Assembly (NCBI GenBank): GCA_036925085.1
Contig: JAUPFP010000021.1
Coordinates: 3,622,027-3,686,026, forward strand
DNA: 64,000 nucleotides
Direction: 5' to 3'
DNA from: Brachycybe producta
Taxonomy: Eukaryota > Arthropoda > Diplopoda > Playtdesmida > Andrognathidae
The notes below the pieces were generated by a model, which was not told the origin of the DNA, searched no databases, and was given only the letters and a program-made list of their open reading frames with translations. Each line of letters opens with the position of its first letter. The first letter of the stretch is position 1. Shown piece by piece: positions 36,408 through 46,700 of the stretch. The position numbers were made by a program, and so were the translations under genes.

Positions 36408-39400
36408 ATGCCAAAGGTAAGAAGAAGCAGTTTTCACCCCAAGTTGACACTTTGCCCCAGTTTATATTTTTATTATTACAGATAAGCAACAAGGCTAAGG
36501 CTACGAAGATAACCACGAAACACAAGAAAGGGTTAAAACATTGATTTAATTTAATAATATGTCATTCATAAAATTACGGACAGAAGAAATTAAAGAAATC
36601 TCCGTTTTTGAACGAAAATTTGTAGGATTTTTCAAAGACGGCGATTTTTTTCTTTTTTTTTTTTCTGTGAAGTTCTGTCAGTTTTTTTGTTTGTTTGTTT
36701 TTCGTAACCGGTTACTACTTTTGCGTACAAATGAGGACGTTGCAAGACAGGCATTTAGAAATCGGGACGAACACAAGTTGGCTCCGCCCTTTTTATGACG
36801 ACCGGCAACTTTTAAATGGGTGGTTATGTAATTGACGTCACATGCTCCGCCCTTTTACACATCGAACCACACAACAAACCAATTAGAAGTTGCCGGTCGT
36901 CATAAAAAGGGCGGAGCCAACTTGTGTTCTTCGCGATTTTTAAATGCCTGTCGTTACAAGTGTAACGTTAAAATACAGGCAGTTGGGCGCGGCCATAAAA
37001 ATTCTATTAGCCCCGGCCTTTTATGAGCATCAGACCAATAAGAAACTCATAACAAACAGAATCAAACTTAAATAACCAATCAGAACGAACTTTTCTGGTT
37101 GCACCCAACTGCTTCTGTTAAAATTATTAATATTATAACGCGTCCTTCTTCGAACAACAGGCAAGTAAAGACATTAAGATACAGTCGTTTGCCCCGCCCC
37201 TTTTATGAGGAATGGTAACTTTTAATTGGGTTGTTACGGGGTCTGACGTCACATGCCCCGCCCTTTTCAATTTCCAATTGGTTGATATATATATAAATAA
37301 AAGAGATTTAAAAAAAAAGACCTTTATTTTGCATGAAGAATTATTAAGTTGACAATTTACTGGAAATAAAGAATTAATTGTTCGTTTGTGCTTTTTTTTC
37401 CTGACAGAGGTGAAAATCAGAAGTTGGTCAAACAAACTCTAACATTACCATTTATTCGTTTGGAACAAATTTCTAATGGAAACGGTCGAGGAACGCGTTC
37501 GACGCCGATGCTTAAGAACAAGTATTCGAATCAGTCTCGAAGGAACAAGGCTGTTCGACATGCACGGACGAGGTTAACGAAGCGAATAACGATTTTATCT
37601 TTCATATGTGATTTCACGTTTTTTTTTTGTCATCATGTGTTTGTATTTCAGGTTATCGTACGAAAAGGAAGACAGCGACGAAGACGATCCGGTTGAAAAT
37701 CGTTCACTTATTCCCGATATTTCAAATTTGAAGCGACCGAAACTTCACACGCCTAATCGAGATTTGTCTAAATTGTAAGCAGGTTTGGAACTAAATCTCT
37801 GGTTGCTCTACGTTTTCAAAGAACAACAAATTTTAAAAGTTTATAGAAACTAGAAGAGTAACCAAATTACTTTCACGTTTGACATCTTTAAAAATAGACT
37901 TTTTTTGGCGGCTTTGGATTTTTTTTTTTTTTTCCGACGTTTGGTTCTACCATTACCAAAAGAAAGTTTATTTTTACGTTTCGAATTTGCATTAACAAAG
38001 GGTATCTATAGAAACATTTGTGCCACGTCCACTCTGAATTGGTTTTAATTTATGAGACGCGCCATTGCATGCAGGAAATGAAGACATTCTTGTCTTGCAG
38101 GCTTCAGGTTCACTTGCAATGAATTTTCGAAACGACTCTGTTAACCATTGGTAATTTGGCACGAAAAGTTCCTAAACTTCAGAGGAGTCCAAATTATTTC
38201 TCTTGATTTATTTTACAAAAACAAAAGTAATTCAGGATTAATTATATTTCTAACAAAAAATATATTTAATTATAATTACTATAATTCATTTTTGGCAAAT
38301 TACTTCCTATCAACACAAAAATACCCTCAACTGATTGGGCTACCCTTCGAGTTTTTACAACATATGCAAAGTTTTTCTTTATTTGACTTACGAAAAGCAG
38401 AATATTTAGAGTTCGAGCGACGTTTACACTTTAAAACTAATATACTGTTGCTTTCTAAAGTGGAAAATATAACGAGAGTTTCATTTCGTTCTTTCACTGT
38501 CATATTTTGCAATAGCTGCAACAAATATTTTGAACATAAAAATATTTGTGTTTGTGTTTAGGAAACAAACGGAACGTCTCTCTATTTCAAGCAGTTCCGA
38601 GTTCGACTGTGATGATCTCGGTACGTTTCTCAGTTTATTTTAATAGTTTGCACTATTTTACAGTTGATTTGTTTCGTTTTTCTCTAATAGAAATCGAGGA
38701 CAATGACGATTTTGTGAGATTGAGTTCGAGATCTCCTCGGTCGAAACGGGTGAAAAAGGACTTTTTGGACGAGGATTCCGAAGACGAAGTCGACGACTCG
38801 AATAAGCACAAGAACGTACGAATGGAAAGTATCGCAATGAGGAGCAAAGCGTCGCCTAGTAAACGGCAACTTACGACTAAGAGAAACCAACCAACGCCGA
38901 AGAAATTGAAGGTTATGACGGATAGCGAAAGCAGCGAAGAAGAAAGGTCCGATGGTTCGACGATCGGGATTCAAAGTTTTACGAAGAAAAAAACTGGTCG
39001 CATGTCGAACCAACGGTCGTTAAGCGCAACGCACAAAGATTCGGATTCCGATTTAGAGTGGAGTGCCGGCGAAGAGAAATACGAAGGCAGGACTCGTTGT
39101 ACTTTTGGCTTAAAAAAAACTCAACTTGTATTAACCAATAAAATGTTTTTTGCAAATGCTGATGTAGATAAAAGTACGACAAGCAGCGATTCGGACATAA
39201 TTTCAGAAAACGATTCCGGAAAAAAGGTTAGGTCGTTTAGAGAAGTTCCGAATTTGTCCAAGGAGATGAAGGATGTTCAAGCTGTCAACAAATCCAAGTC
39301 TCGAAATCTCCGTCCTTCTTTCATTTCAAGATCTTCTTTGAAGAGCTCACCTTCATCTGGTGACGAAAGTGATGCATCTCGACAAGACTCGAAGCCGAAA

Positions 39401-41683
39401 AAGAGGCTCTCCAATCGATCGGTCGGTAGCAACGGTGTGAAAACGCAGAACAGCGAATCGAGCGAAGAGGAAACTGATGAAAGCGACGAAGAGAGTGTGG
39501 CATCTCGACAACCTAAAAGGAAGCAATCTGTTCGTGGCATCGGCGCGAACTCCCTGCGCAGTTCTCCTGAACGAAAAAAGCTTGAAAAAGAGGATAGCGA
39601 AGGGAGCGAAGAGGAGACAGATGAAAGTGATGAAGGGAGTGATGCATCTTGGGAGCCGAACAAGAGTGAAGCATCTTTTCAGTCTAAATCGAGGCATTCT
39701 GATCGATCGGTCCGTGGTACGGGTGTGAAGACACTGCGCAGTTGTCCAGCACGAAATAAGCTTAAAAAAGATTATAGGGAATGGAGCGAAGCGGAAACGG
39801 ATGAAAGTGATGATGAGAATGATGCATCTCTGCCGCCTAAAGGGAGGCAATCTGTTGGATCGGCCCGTAGCGCCGGCACGAAGGTGCTGCGCAGGTCTTC
39901 AGATCAACAAAAGCTCAAGAGAGAGACTAGGGACCAGAATGACAAGGAAAGCGATGAAGAGAGCAAAGCATCTCGAGAACCTAAATGGAAGCAATCCGAT
40001 CGATCATTCCGTGGCACGGGCACGAACTTGCACGGTTCTCCAAAACGAAAAAAGCTTGAAAAACAAAATAGAGAATGGAACGAAGGGGAAACCGATGAAA
40101 GTGATGCATCTCGACAGCCTAAAACGAGTCGATCAGTCAGTGGCAGCGGTACAAAGATGCTGCGTAGTTCTCCAGAACATAAGTTTAAAAAGGTGAATGG
40201 GGAACGTACTGAAGAAGAAACAGATGAAAGTGAGGACGAGAGCGATGCATCTCAACAGCCTAAAAGGAGGCAGTCTGTTGGATCGGTCCGTAGCACCGGC
40301 GCAAAGATGTTGCACAGGTCTCCAGATAAAAAGAAGCTTGAAAAAGAGAATAAAGAAAGGGACGAAAAGGAAGCAGATGAAAGTGATGACGATAGTGATG
40401 CATCTTGGAATCCAAAATCGAGACACTCCGGTCAATTGTCTCGTAAAACGGAGACTGGGGAACTTAGCGAAGAAGAAACGGATGAAAGTGATGAAGAGAG
40501 TAATGACGAGAGCGATGAAGAGAGTTATGACGAGAGCGATGAAGACAGTGATGCATCTCGGCAACCTAAAGGGAAGCTTAATGTACGATCGGTCTCGAGT
40601 ACAGGTTCAAAAATGCTGCGGAGTTCTTCAGGACGTAAAAAGTTTGAAAAAGAGAATAGAGAACGGAACAAAGAAGAAACAGATGAAAGTGATGACACGA
40701 GCGATGAAGAGAGTGATGCATCTCAACAGCCTAAAAGAAAGCAATCTGTTCTGTTGGACCCGGGCACCGGCGCGAAGACCGGGCACACTTCTCCACAACG
40801 AGAAAAGCTTAAAAAAGAGAAAGAAAGGGACGAAGAGGAAACGGGTACAAGTGATAACGAGAGTGATGCATCTCCGCAGCGAAAAACGAGGCGATCTGTC
40901 CGTGGCACCGGCGCGAACTCGCTACACAGTTCTCCAGGTTCAAAGAAGCTTGAAAAAGAAAATAAAGAAGGGGACGAAGAGAATGAGAATGATGCATCTC
41001 CACAGCGGAAAACGAGGCAATCAGTCCATGAAGCCGGCATGAAGACTCGGCGCAGTTCTCCAAAACAAAAAAAACTTGACAAAGATAATGAAGAAGGGAC
41101 CGAAGAGAAAACGGAAGTAGGGGATAATGAGAATGATGCATCTCCACAGCGTAAAATGAGACAGTCCGTTCGATCAGTCCGGGCCACTGGTGCAAAAACT
41201 CCGCACACTTCTCCAGAACGAAAAAAGCTTGACAAAGAGAATAAAAAAGAGAACGAAGAGAAAACGAATGAAGTTGATAACAAGAGTATTGCGTCTCGAC
41301 AGCCTAAAACGAGGCGATCAGTTCGTGACAGCGGCGCGAAGACCCGCCTTAGTCTTTCAGAGCAAAAAAAGCTTGAAAAAGAGAATAGAGAACGGAACGG
41401 AAAGAAAACGAATGAAAATGATAACGAGAATGATGCATCTCGACAGCCGAAAACGAGGCGATCCGTTCGATCGGTCCGTGAAGCCGGTGCGAAGACCGGG
41501 CACAGTTCTCCAGAGACAAAAAAGCTTGGAAAGGAGAATAGAGAACGGAACGAAGAGAAAACGGATGAAAATGGTAACAAGAATGAAGCACCTCGACAGC
41601 CGAATACGAGGCAGTTCGTTCGATCGGTCAACGCTTTCGGTAGGAGGTCGTTACGCAGTTTTGCAGGAGATAAAAAAGCTTGA
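36408..41683 (+). CDS. CENP-C paralogue, truncated copy A (no CENP-C motif, no cupin)
   Basis: Exons: 36408-36416, 36482-36531, 37408-37572, 37652-37774, 38562-38620, 38691-41683; phases agree, 1132 aa. Exon number, sizes (9 and 50 nt for exons 1-2), phases and sequence match exons 1-6 of the full CENP-C gene downstream: MPK start, ARTRLSY junction, NLKRP block, DDL-EIEDN-DF junction. Residues from about 350 to the end are some 16 charged repeats of 40-50 residues (TDESDEESDASRQP, SVRG-TG-K, SSPERKKLEKE). It stops inside the last repeat, where one extra G near 41,666 relative to sibling units shifts the frame into TGA. The CENP-C motif that binds CENP-A nucleosomes and the dimerising cupin are absent. 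The 5' part of exon 3 also differs from copy B and lacks its CFDDYF stretch. It may encode a kinetochore-related protein lacking nucleosome binding, or be a gene in decay; the 3-kb open exon favours recent or continuing constraint but repeat composition weakens that argument. Confidence 0.75.
36747..36951. mobile_element. Foldback MITE, CCGCCC-core family, intron 2 of CENP-C copy A
   Basis: A 205-bp hairpin from ACAGGCATTTAGAAATCGGG to AAATGCCTGT. Target duplication CGTTGCAAG (36,738-36,746) and CGTTACAAG (36,952-36,960), one mismatch in nine. The matching position in intron 2 of copy B has no insertion. Confidence 0.9.
36975..37118. mobile_element. Foldback MITE, CCGCCC-related variant 3
   Basis: ACAGGCAGTTGGGCGCGGCC on the left against GGTTGCACCCAACTGCTTCT on the right, about 144 bp. 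Flanking GTTAAAAT is repeated on both sides, an 8-bp or slightly longer target duplication. A related copy surrounds the insertion at 43,010. Confidence 0.75.
37157..37285. mobile_element. Truncated foldback MITE, left arm only
   Basis: ACAGGCAAGTAAAGACATTA with TTTGCCCCGCCCCTTTTATG and TCTGACGTCACATGCCCCGC matches the left arm and centre of the CCGCCC-core family; the right arm is missing after about 37,285. Confidence 0.6.
39358..41660 (+). repeat. Coding minisatellite in CENP-C copy A, about 16 units
   Basis: DNA units of about 120-160 bp are marked by GAAAGTGATG...GATGCATCTCGACAGCCTAA and TCTCCAGAACGAAAAAAGCT. The protein unit alternates an acidic Ser/Asp/Glu run, a basic stretch with SVRG-TG-K, and SSP-R-KLEKEN. 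SDASRQP-like signatures counted: sixteen. Unit length varies by insertion of extra ESDEES acidic steps (for example 40,480-40,550). Confidence 0.9.
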
Positions 41684-41885
41684 AAATGGATGAAATTTCT
41701 AAAGGGAGTGTATCATCTCATGGTAAATTCCGGCTAAAAGCAAAGCAATTCATTAAAGCCGATTGTAGTAACGGTTTTGAGAAGACGTGACACGATTTTT
41801 CGGAACCTAAAAATGGTTCGAAAGTGAACAGAGAACTAGGCTTATATAATATGAAAACGGATAATAACCCTTTTTATTTCGTACT
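41684..41885 (+). pseudogene. Relic of CENP-C exon 6 sequence downstream of the copy A stop
   Basis: After the stop, the DNA still resembles 48,310-48,490 of copy B in the same order: GCAAAGCAATTCATTAAAGC, CGATTTTTCGGAACCTAAAA, ATGGTTCGAAAG and GAAAACGGATAA, but with stops and indels. The resemblance fades near 41,885, which marks the visible edge of the duplicated block. Confidence 0.8.
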
Positions 41886-41994
41886 AAGTGTATATGAAAA
41901 CCTGTTAAACATATGGGTTTGTGCATTTCAGTTGTTTCAGATACATCTATGTTTTGTGATGCTGACTTATAAGGCTCTTTCTTAATTTCAATTT

Positions 41995-42175
41995 TTAGTG
42001 ATCCACTAAGCCCAGTGGTCAACTAATCCCTGTGGTTCATTTAGTTTATTAGTCACCTATACCCAGTGGTCTCTCTTTAGCCCAGTGATCGACTAAGCCC
42101 TGTGTGTCACTTAGCCAAGTGACTCAATTAACTTATTGGTTCACTTATACCTCTGGTTTATTAAGCAAACTATGA
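41995..42175. repeat. Degenerate CACTTAGCCCAGTGGTC minisatellite
   Basis: Variants such as AGCCCAGTGGTCAACTAA, ACCCAGTGGTCTCTCTTT, GCCCAGTGATCGACTAAG and CACTTAGCCAAGTGAC recur about nine times at 15-20 bp spacing just beyond the copy A relic. Confidence 0.7.
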
Positions 42176-42481
42176 TTCATTTTGTTTTTCTAGTTTCTAA
42201 ACCACTTTCTATTTCCTTTAAATGCGTTTCAAGTTAATAATCAAAGTTCTATTATAACAGTATTTTATTTCATTTGCATACGTTGTAATGGTTAGTTAAT
42301 AATAAAAACGTCTCATTTTAATTTATTGATATTATTATTATTGTGACACCCACTCCTGGGGCACCACATGCTGGTGGTGTTGCATCTTTCAGGGGCTGAT
42401 ATTAGCGCCAGATTGAACAAACGTCAAATTTGTCACGTTTATTATTTTATTTTTCGGCTTATTGGCGCTTATTTGGTTTTT

Positions 42482-42896
42482 ACGGAAGCCCTGGAGGCTC
42501 ATGTGTGAAATAATTTTCAACATACTATCTCTGAAATTTCAGAGATACTAAGTCTGAAAAGTGTAATAGTGTTGTAAAGTGTCATAAAAATTAGAAGACA
42601 TCATCAAACAGAATTAAAATAGCACTTTTTACAAAAACAATCACATATAGTTAAAATATTTATTAAATATTGATGAAAATGTACAAAAAGAAGTATAGAA
42701 TTTACAATTTATAAACAAATAATGGTGCAGACACACTCAACCCATTGAATGTATATTGCTCACTTGGAAGTTAATTACTGCTAGCAAGAACAAACCAGCG
42801 GCCATCTTGTGTGAAATTTCAGAGTTAGTATCTCTGAAATTTCAGAGATAGTTTGTTGAGAATTATTTCACACATGAGCCTCCAGGGCTTCCGTAG
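42482..42896. mobile_element. MITE-like element with about 75-bp terminal inverted repeats (family H)
   Basis: The left arm TACGGAAGCCCTGGAGGCTC, ATGTGTGAAATAATTTTCAA, CTATCTCTGAAATTTCAGAG is mirrored at 42,820-42,896 with only a few differences. Both arms also contain the palindrome CTCTGAAATTTCAGAG. The interior is AT-rich and non-coding. Confidence 0.8.
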
Positions 42897-42967
42897 GTTT
42901 TCGAAATTGCGGAGAAGTTTAAGATTTAGCTTCTGTGCAGTAGTGTAGCTAGGTTTTTTGGCGCCAG

Positions 42968-43290
42968 GAGCAATAATCTACAGGCAGATCGGCGCAGCCA
43001 GAAAATTTCACAGGCAATTAGAAATCGGGACGAACTGAAGTTGGCTCCACCCCTTTTTATGACGAACGCAACTTCTAATTGGTTGGTTACGTAGTCTGCC
43101 GTCACATGCTTCTCCCCTTTTCAACGTCAAACCATGCAACAAACCAATTAGAAGTTGCTGGTCGTCATAAAAAGGGCGGAGCCAACGGAAGTTCGTCCCG
43201 ATTTCTAATTGCCTGTGAAAATTTCTGTTAGTAACAAATCTAAATAACTAATCAGAACAAACTTTTCTGGCTGCGCCTAACTGCTTCTCT
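42968..43290. mobile_element. Older variant-3 foldback MITE split by the insertion at 43,010
   Basis: The left piece CAGGCAGATCGGCGCAGCCA and right piece AACTTTTCTGGCTGCGCCTA then ACTGCTTCT are complementary ends of variant 3 (compare 36,975-37,118); the 43,010-43,216 element lies between them. Confidence 0.7.
43010..43216. mobile_element. Foldback MITE, CCGCCC-core family, exact 9-bp TSD
   Basis: A 207-bp hairpin from ACAGGCAATTAGAAATCGGG to TTTCTAATTGCCTGT. Exact target duplication GAAAATTTC at 43,001-43,009 and 43,217-43,225. It is inserted into an older MITE of a related family. Confidence 0.93.
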
Positions 43291-43747
43291 AAAATCTTGT
43301 CATTCTAGGTTTTCCCTCGAAATCCACGAAACGAATCGGAATAAATGTAATACGTGACATAAAAATTACACTTGTTTCTTCTATGCTATTCATGAAGTTA
43401 TTCAAGTACTCATTGAAATATATATTTTTGCTTTTACATCATTGGAGAACGACGCCATATTGTGTCTTTGACAACGTCACGTAATGGAGATATTTTGGAC
43501 ACAAAATGGTGGCATGAACCACACGCTGGTTATATTTCAGTTATCTCGTATTCATGAAAGTTACTGCAACTTGGAGGGGAAGACGAATATCGTTCTTTTT
43601 GTAAGCTTTTATTTATTATGCTATATTTGAATGGTGGTTTTCCTCTTTTTATGCAAAATATATTAGTTTTCGCTTTTGTCAGTCGGCATGCGAGTGTAAA
43701 GCAGCCTGAATTTCATTGACATCTAGGAAATTGCGTCTTTATCGAAA

Positions 43748-46700
43748 ATGCCAAAGGTAAAAAGCGTTTTTCATCCTAAGTTGCGTTTTTTTTTTCATAG
43801 ATTTTATTGTATTATTACAGATAATTAACAAGACTAAAGCTATACGGATAAGCAGGATACGCAAGAAAGGGTTAAAACATTGATTTCATTTAATAATACG
43901 TTATTTTTGTTCAAAAACGGCGGTTTTTTTTTTCTGTCCGTTTTGTGTTCACGTATTTGTCGTTTTTGTTAACCGGTTACTGTTTTTGACAACATATGAA
44001 GACTATTTGTTAGTAATTTATTTTTTGAAGCAATGTGGAGTAATATATTTCTCTGTAGAAATAATTGAGGTAGTTGAACTAATATGGCGTTTTGGTTACG
44101 TTGATATCAACGGAGTGACGCCATTTTAGGACACTTTTTGCTTCAAAAATGTGGATGTAATGTTCTTAGTGGATTAGTTTTCTTGACAGACAACATCATA
44201 ATATAAAAAAAGTGGCGAATTTGACTGAAAATTATTGATTAAATTAACAACTTGTTGAATATGAAGAATAATTGTCTGTATTTGCGTTTTTATCTCACAG
44301 GGAAGATTTTCTTGCCGGAAAAACCGTGCGTAAAAATTCGCTCGGAAAAGAATGTTTCGATGATTACTTCACTGATCAATCGAGCACTTCGATTATCGTT
44401 AAATCGCCGATCAAAGCTCAGAAGTCGGTCGAACGGACTCAAACGTCGCCCGTTATTAACGAGATCGATCGGAATCTTGATTGGAAAACGTCTGCAACTC
44501 CGAAACTCAGCAATAATAAATCTTCAGAAAATGTGGAACGACGTGAATCGCGTACATCTTTTTCAGCTGCAACGATTCCGAAGTCATCGCCTCTAAGGAA
44601 TGAGGCCCTACGAAATGCACGGACGAGGTTAACTAAACGAATAACTATTTTCTCCTCTCTTTCTTCCATACGTAATTTTTCACTTAACAGTTTTTTTTTT
44701 TGGCGGGTATTTCAGGTTATCGTACGACAGTGAAGAATACAACGAAGTCGATGAAAATCGTTTGCACGTTTACGATGTTTCCAATTTAAAGCGTCCGGAA
44801 CTTTACACTGCAAATCAAGATCTGTCTAAATCGTAAGCAGGATGTAACTAGAACTCCGGTTGCTCGTATGTTTTGAAGAACAACTTAGAAGAGGAAAAAA
44901 ATGGTGAACTTTTATAGAAACTTAAATTACTTAAATTCCTAGAATGTTATTTTCATCTTTAAAAATAAACTTTTTATTGTAGTTAGAAGAAGGAAAGTTT
45001 TTGATTTGTTAAATTATGAAACTGCCCTAAAAAGTTCATTTTTAATTACTCTTCTGATTCCTGAAACGCTTAAATTTTTCTTAAGATGTTTTCTGAAAAG
45101 CTGATTATTTTTAAAAAATATACAAAAATTTTAAAAATATTTTTTTTATTTAAATTGGATAATTTTCAAACTCGCATAAAAGGTGTATTTTAAATGATAT
45201 TAACGTGAGCATTCTAGTTTTTAAAACACGTTTTTTTTTTTTAATTTTGCTGAAGATAATCAGACTAATTAGTGTTCAAGGGATGTTACACTTTAAAACT
45301 ACTTGAATGTTGTTTTCTAAAATGCAAAATAACCAGAGTTTTATTACCGGTGTATTCTTTTTTCATTTGCATCTTTTACAATTAGTTGATACTAAAACGT
45401 ATTTTTTTATTAAAATATTTCTGTGTTTAGGAAGCAAACGGAACATCTTTCGATTGCTGGCACTTCCAAGTTTGTGGATGCTATCGTCGATGATGATCTT
45501 GGTACGTAGCTCGGCTTATTTTAATAGTTTGACTTTGTTTAAAAGTTGATTTGTTTCGTTTTTTTTTGTAATAGAAATCGAGGACGATGTCGATTTCTTG
45601 AGACTGGATTTGAGATCTGCTAAGTCGAAACGAACAAAAAAAGTCGAGCAAAAGGGTTTTTCGGACGAGAGTTCCGAAGATGAAGCCAACGAATTGAATA
45701 AACACAAGAATGCACAAAAGGAAAGCTTGACAGCCAGGGAAGAAGCATCGCCTAGTAAACTGACTAGGAAACAACGGACGCCGAAGAAATTGAGCGTTAA
45801 TACGGGCGGTCAAAGCCGAGAAGAAGAATCTTCTGATTCGTCGGTCGATCCTCTACCGAGTTCTACGAAGAAAAAAAGTGATCGTGAGTCGAGTTTGTTT
45901 CACATTAAGAGCGCCATAAAGACGCAGGAACAGTTGTTAAACATAACGGACTCGAAACGCGGCAAATCTCTTGCAAACGAAGACGTTAATTTAGATTTGG
46001 AGTCGAGCGACGGCGAAGTTGTCGCTGAAGATAAGAAAGGCAAGACTCATCGTACATTTGGTTTAAAAAACTCGACTTTTATTAACCAACAAAACGTTTC
46101 TCCCAAATGGCCCTCTCCTTGGAAAATTATATCTACTGTTGCCGATGTAGGTCCAGGTACGACAAGCAGCGATTCGGACACCGTTTCGGAAAAGAATCTC
46201 GCCAAAACTGTTAAATCATTTAGAGAAGTTCCGAATTCACTCAAGAAGAACAGTGTTCAAGCTGTGGATAACTCCAAAGCTGAACCGTCGTCCGTTTCTC
46301 GTAATCGTGATCGTTCTTCTGGTATTTTTAAGTCTCCTTCCAAGTTAGATAGTTCCGTCAAACAAAATGCCGTTCCGATAGCTGCGGCACGACCTCCGAA
46401 AGAATTTATTTCACCCAAAGGTTCTTTCACGAAACCAGTTCGTAGGAGTCTTATTCGTCCTTCTGTGGTGCCGGTACATTTAGATATGAGTTCTCATTTC
46501 GATGCTTTAACGACTTCATGGGGAAGAAATAGACACTCGACGAATAACAAACAGGTTTTGTTGCGTGAATTAGATCCCGAGGTTGTCGAAAAGAACGTTC
46601 AAACACGAAGTTCTAAATTGCAGAAGTTAAAAGAGAAAGACAATGAAGAGAATATTCATAAAAATGACGCTTTGTCGAGTTCTACTGTTTCGGTTGCTTC

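Larger units (their letters stand above)
41886..43440. other. Spacer between CENP-C copies; MITEs and minisatellite
   Basis: No gene. Holds a degenerate repeat of about 15-18 bp (41,995-42,175), an inverted-repeat element (42,482-42,896) and a nested pair of foldback MITEs (42,968-43,290). Confidence 0.55.

Noticed and set aside
40723..41631. 302-residue minus-strand frame antisense to CENP-C copy A
   Set aside because: It is the antisense shadow of the coding repeat, Ser/Phe-rich, and repeats with the same period; similar shadows occur on copy B.
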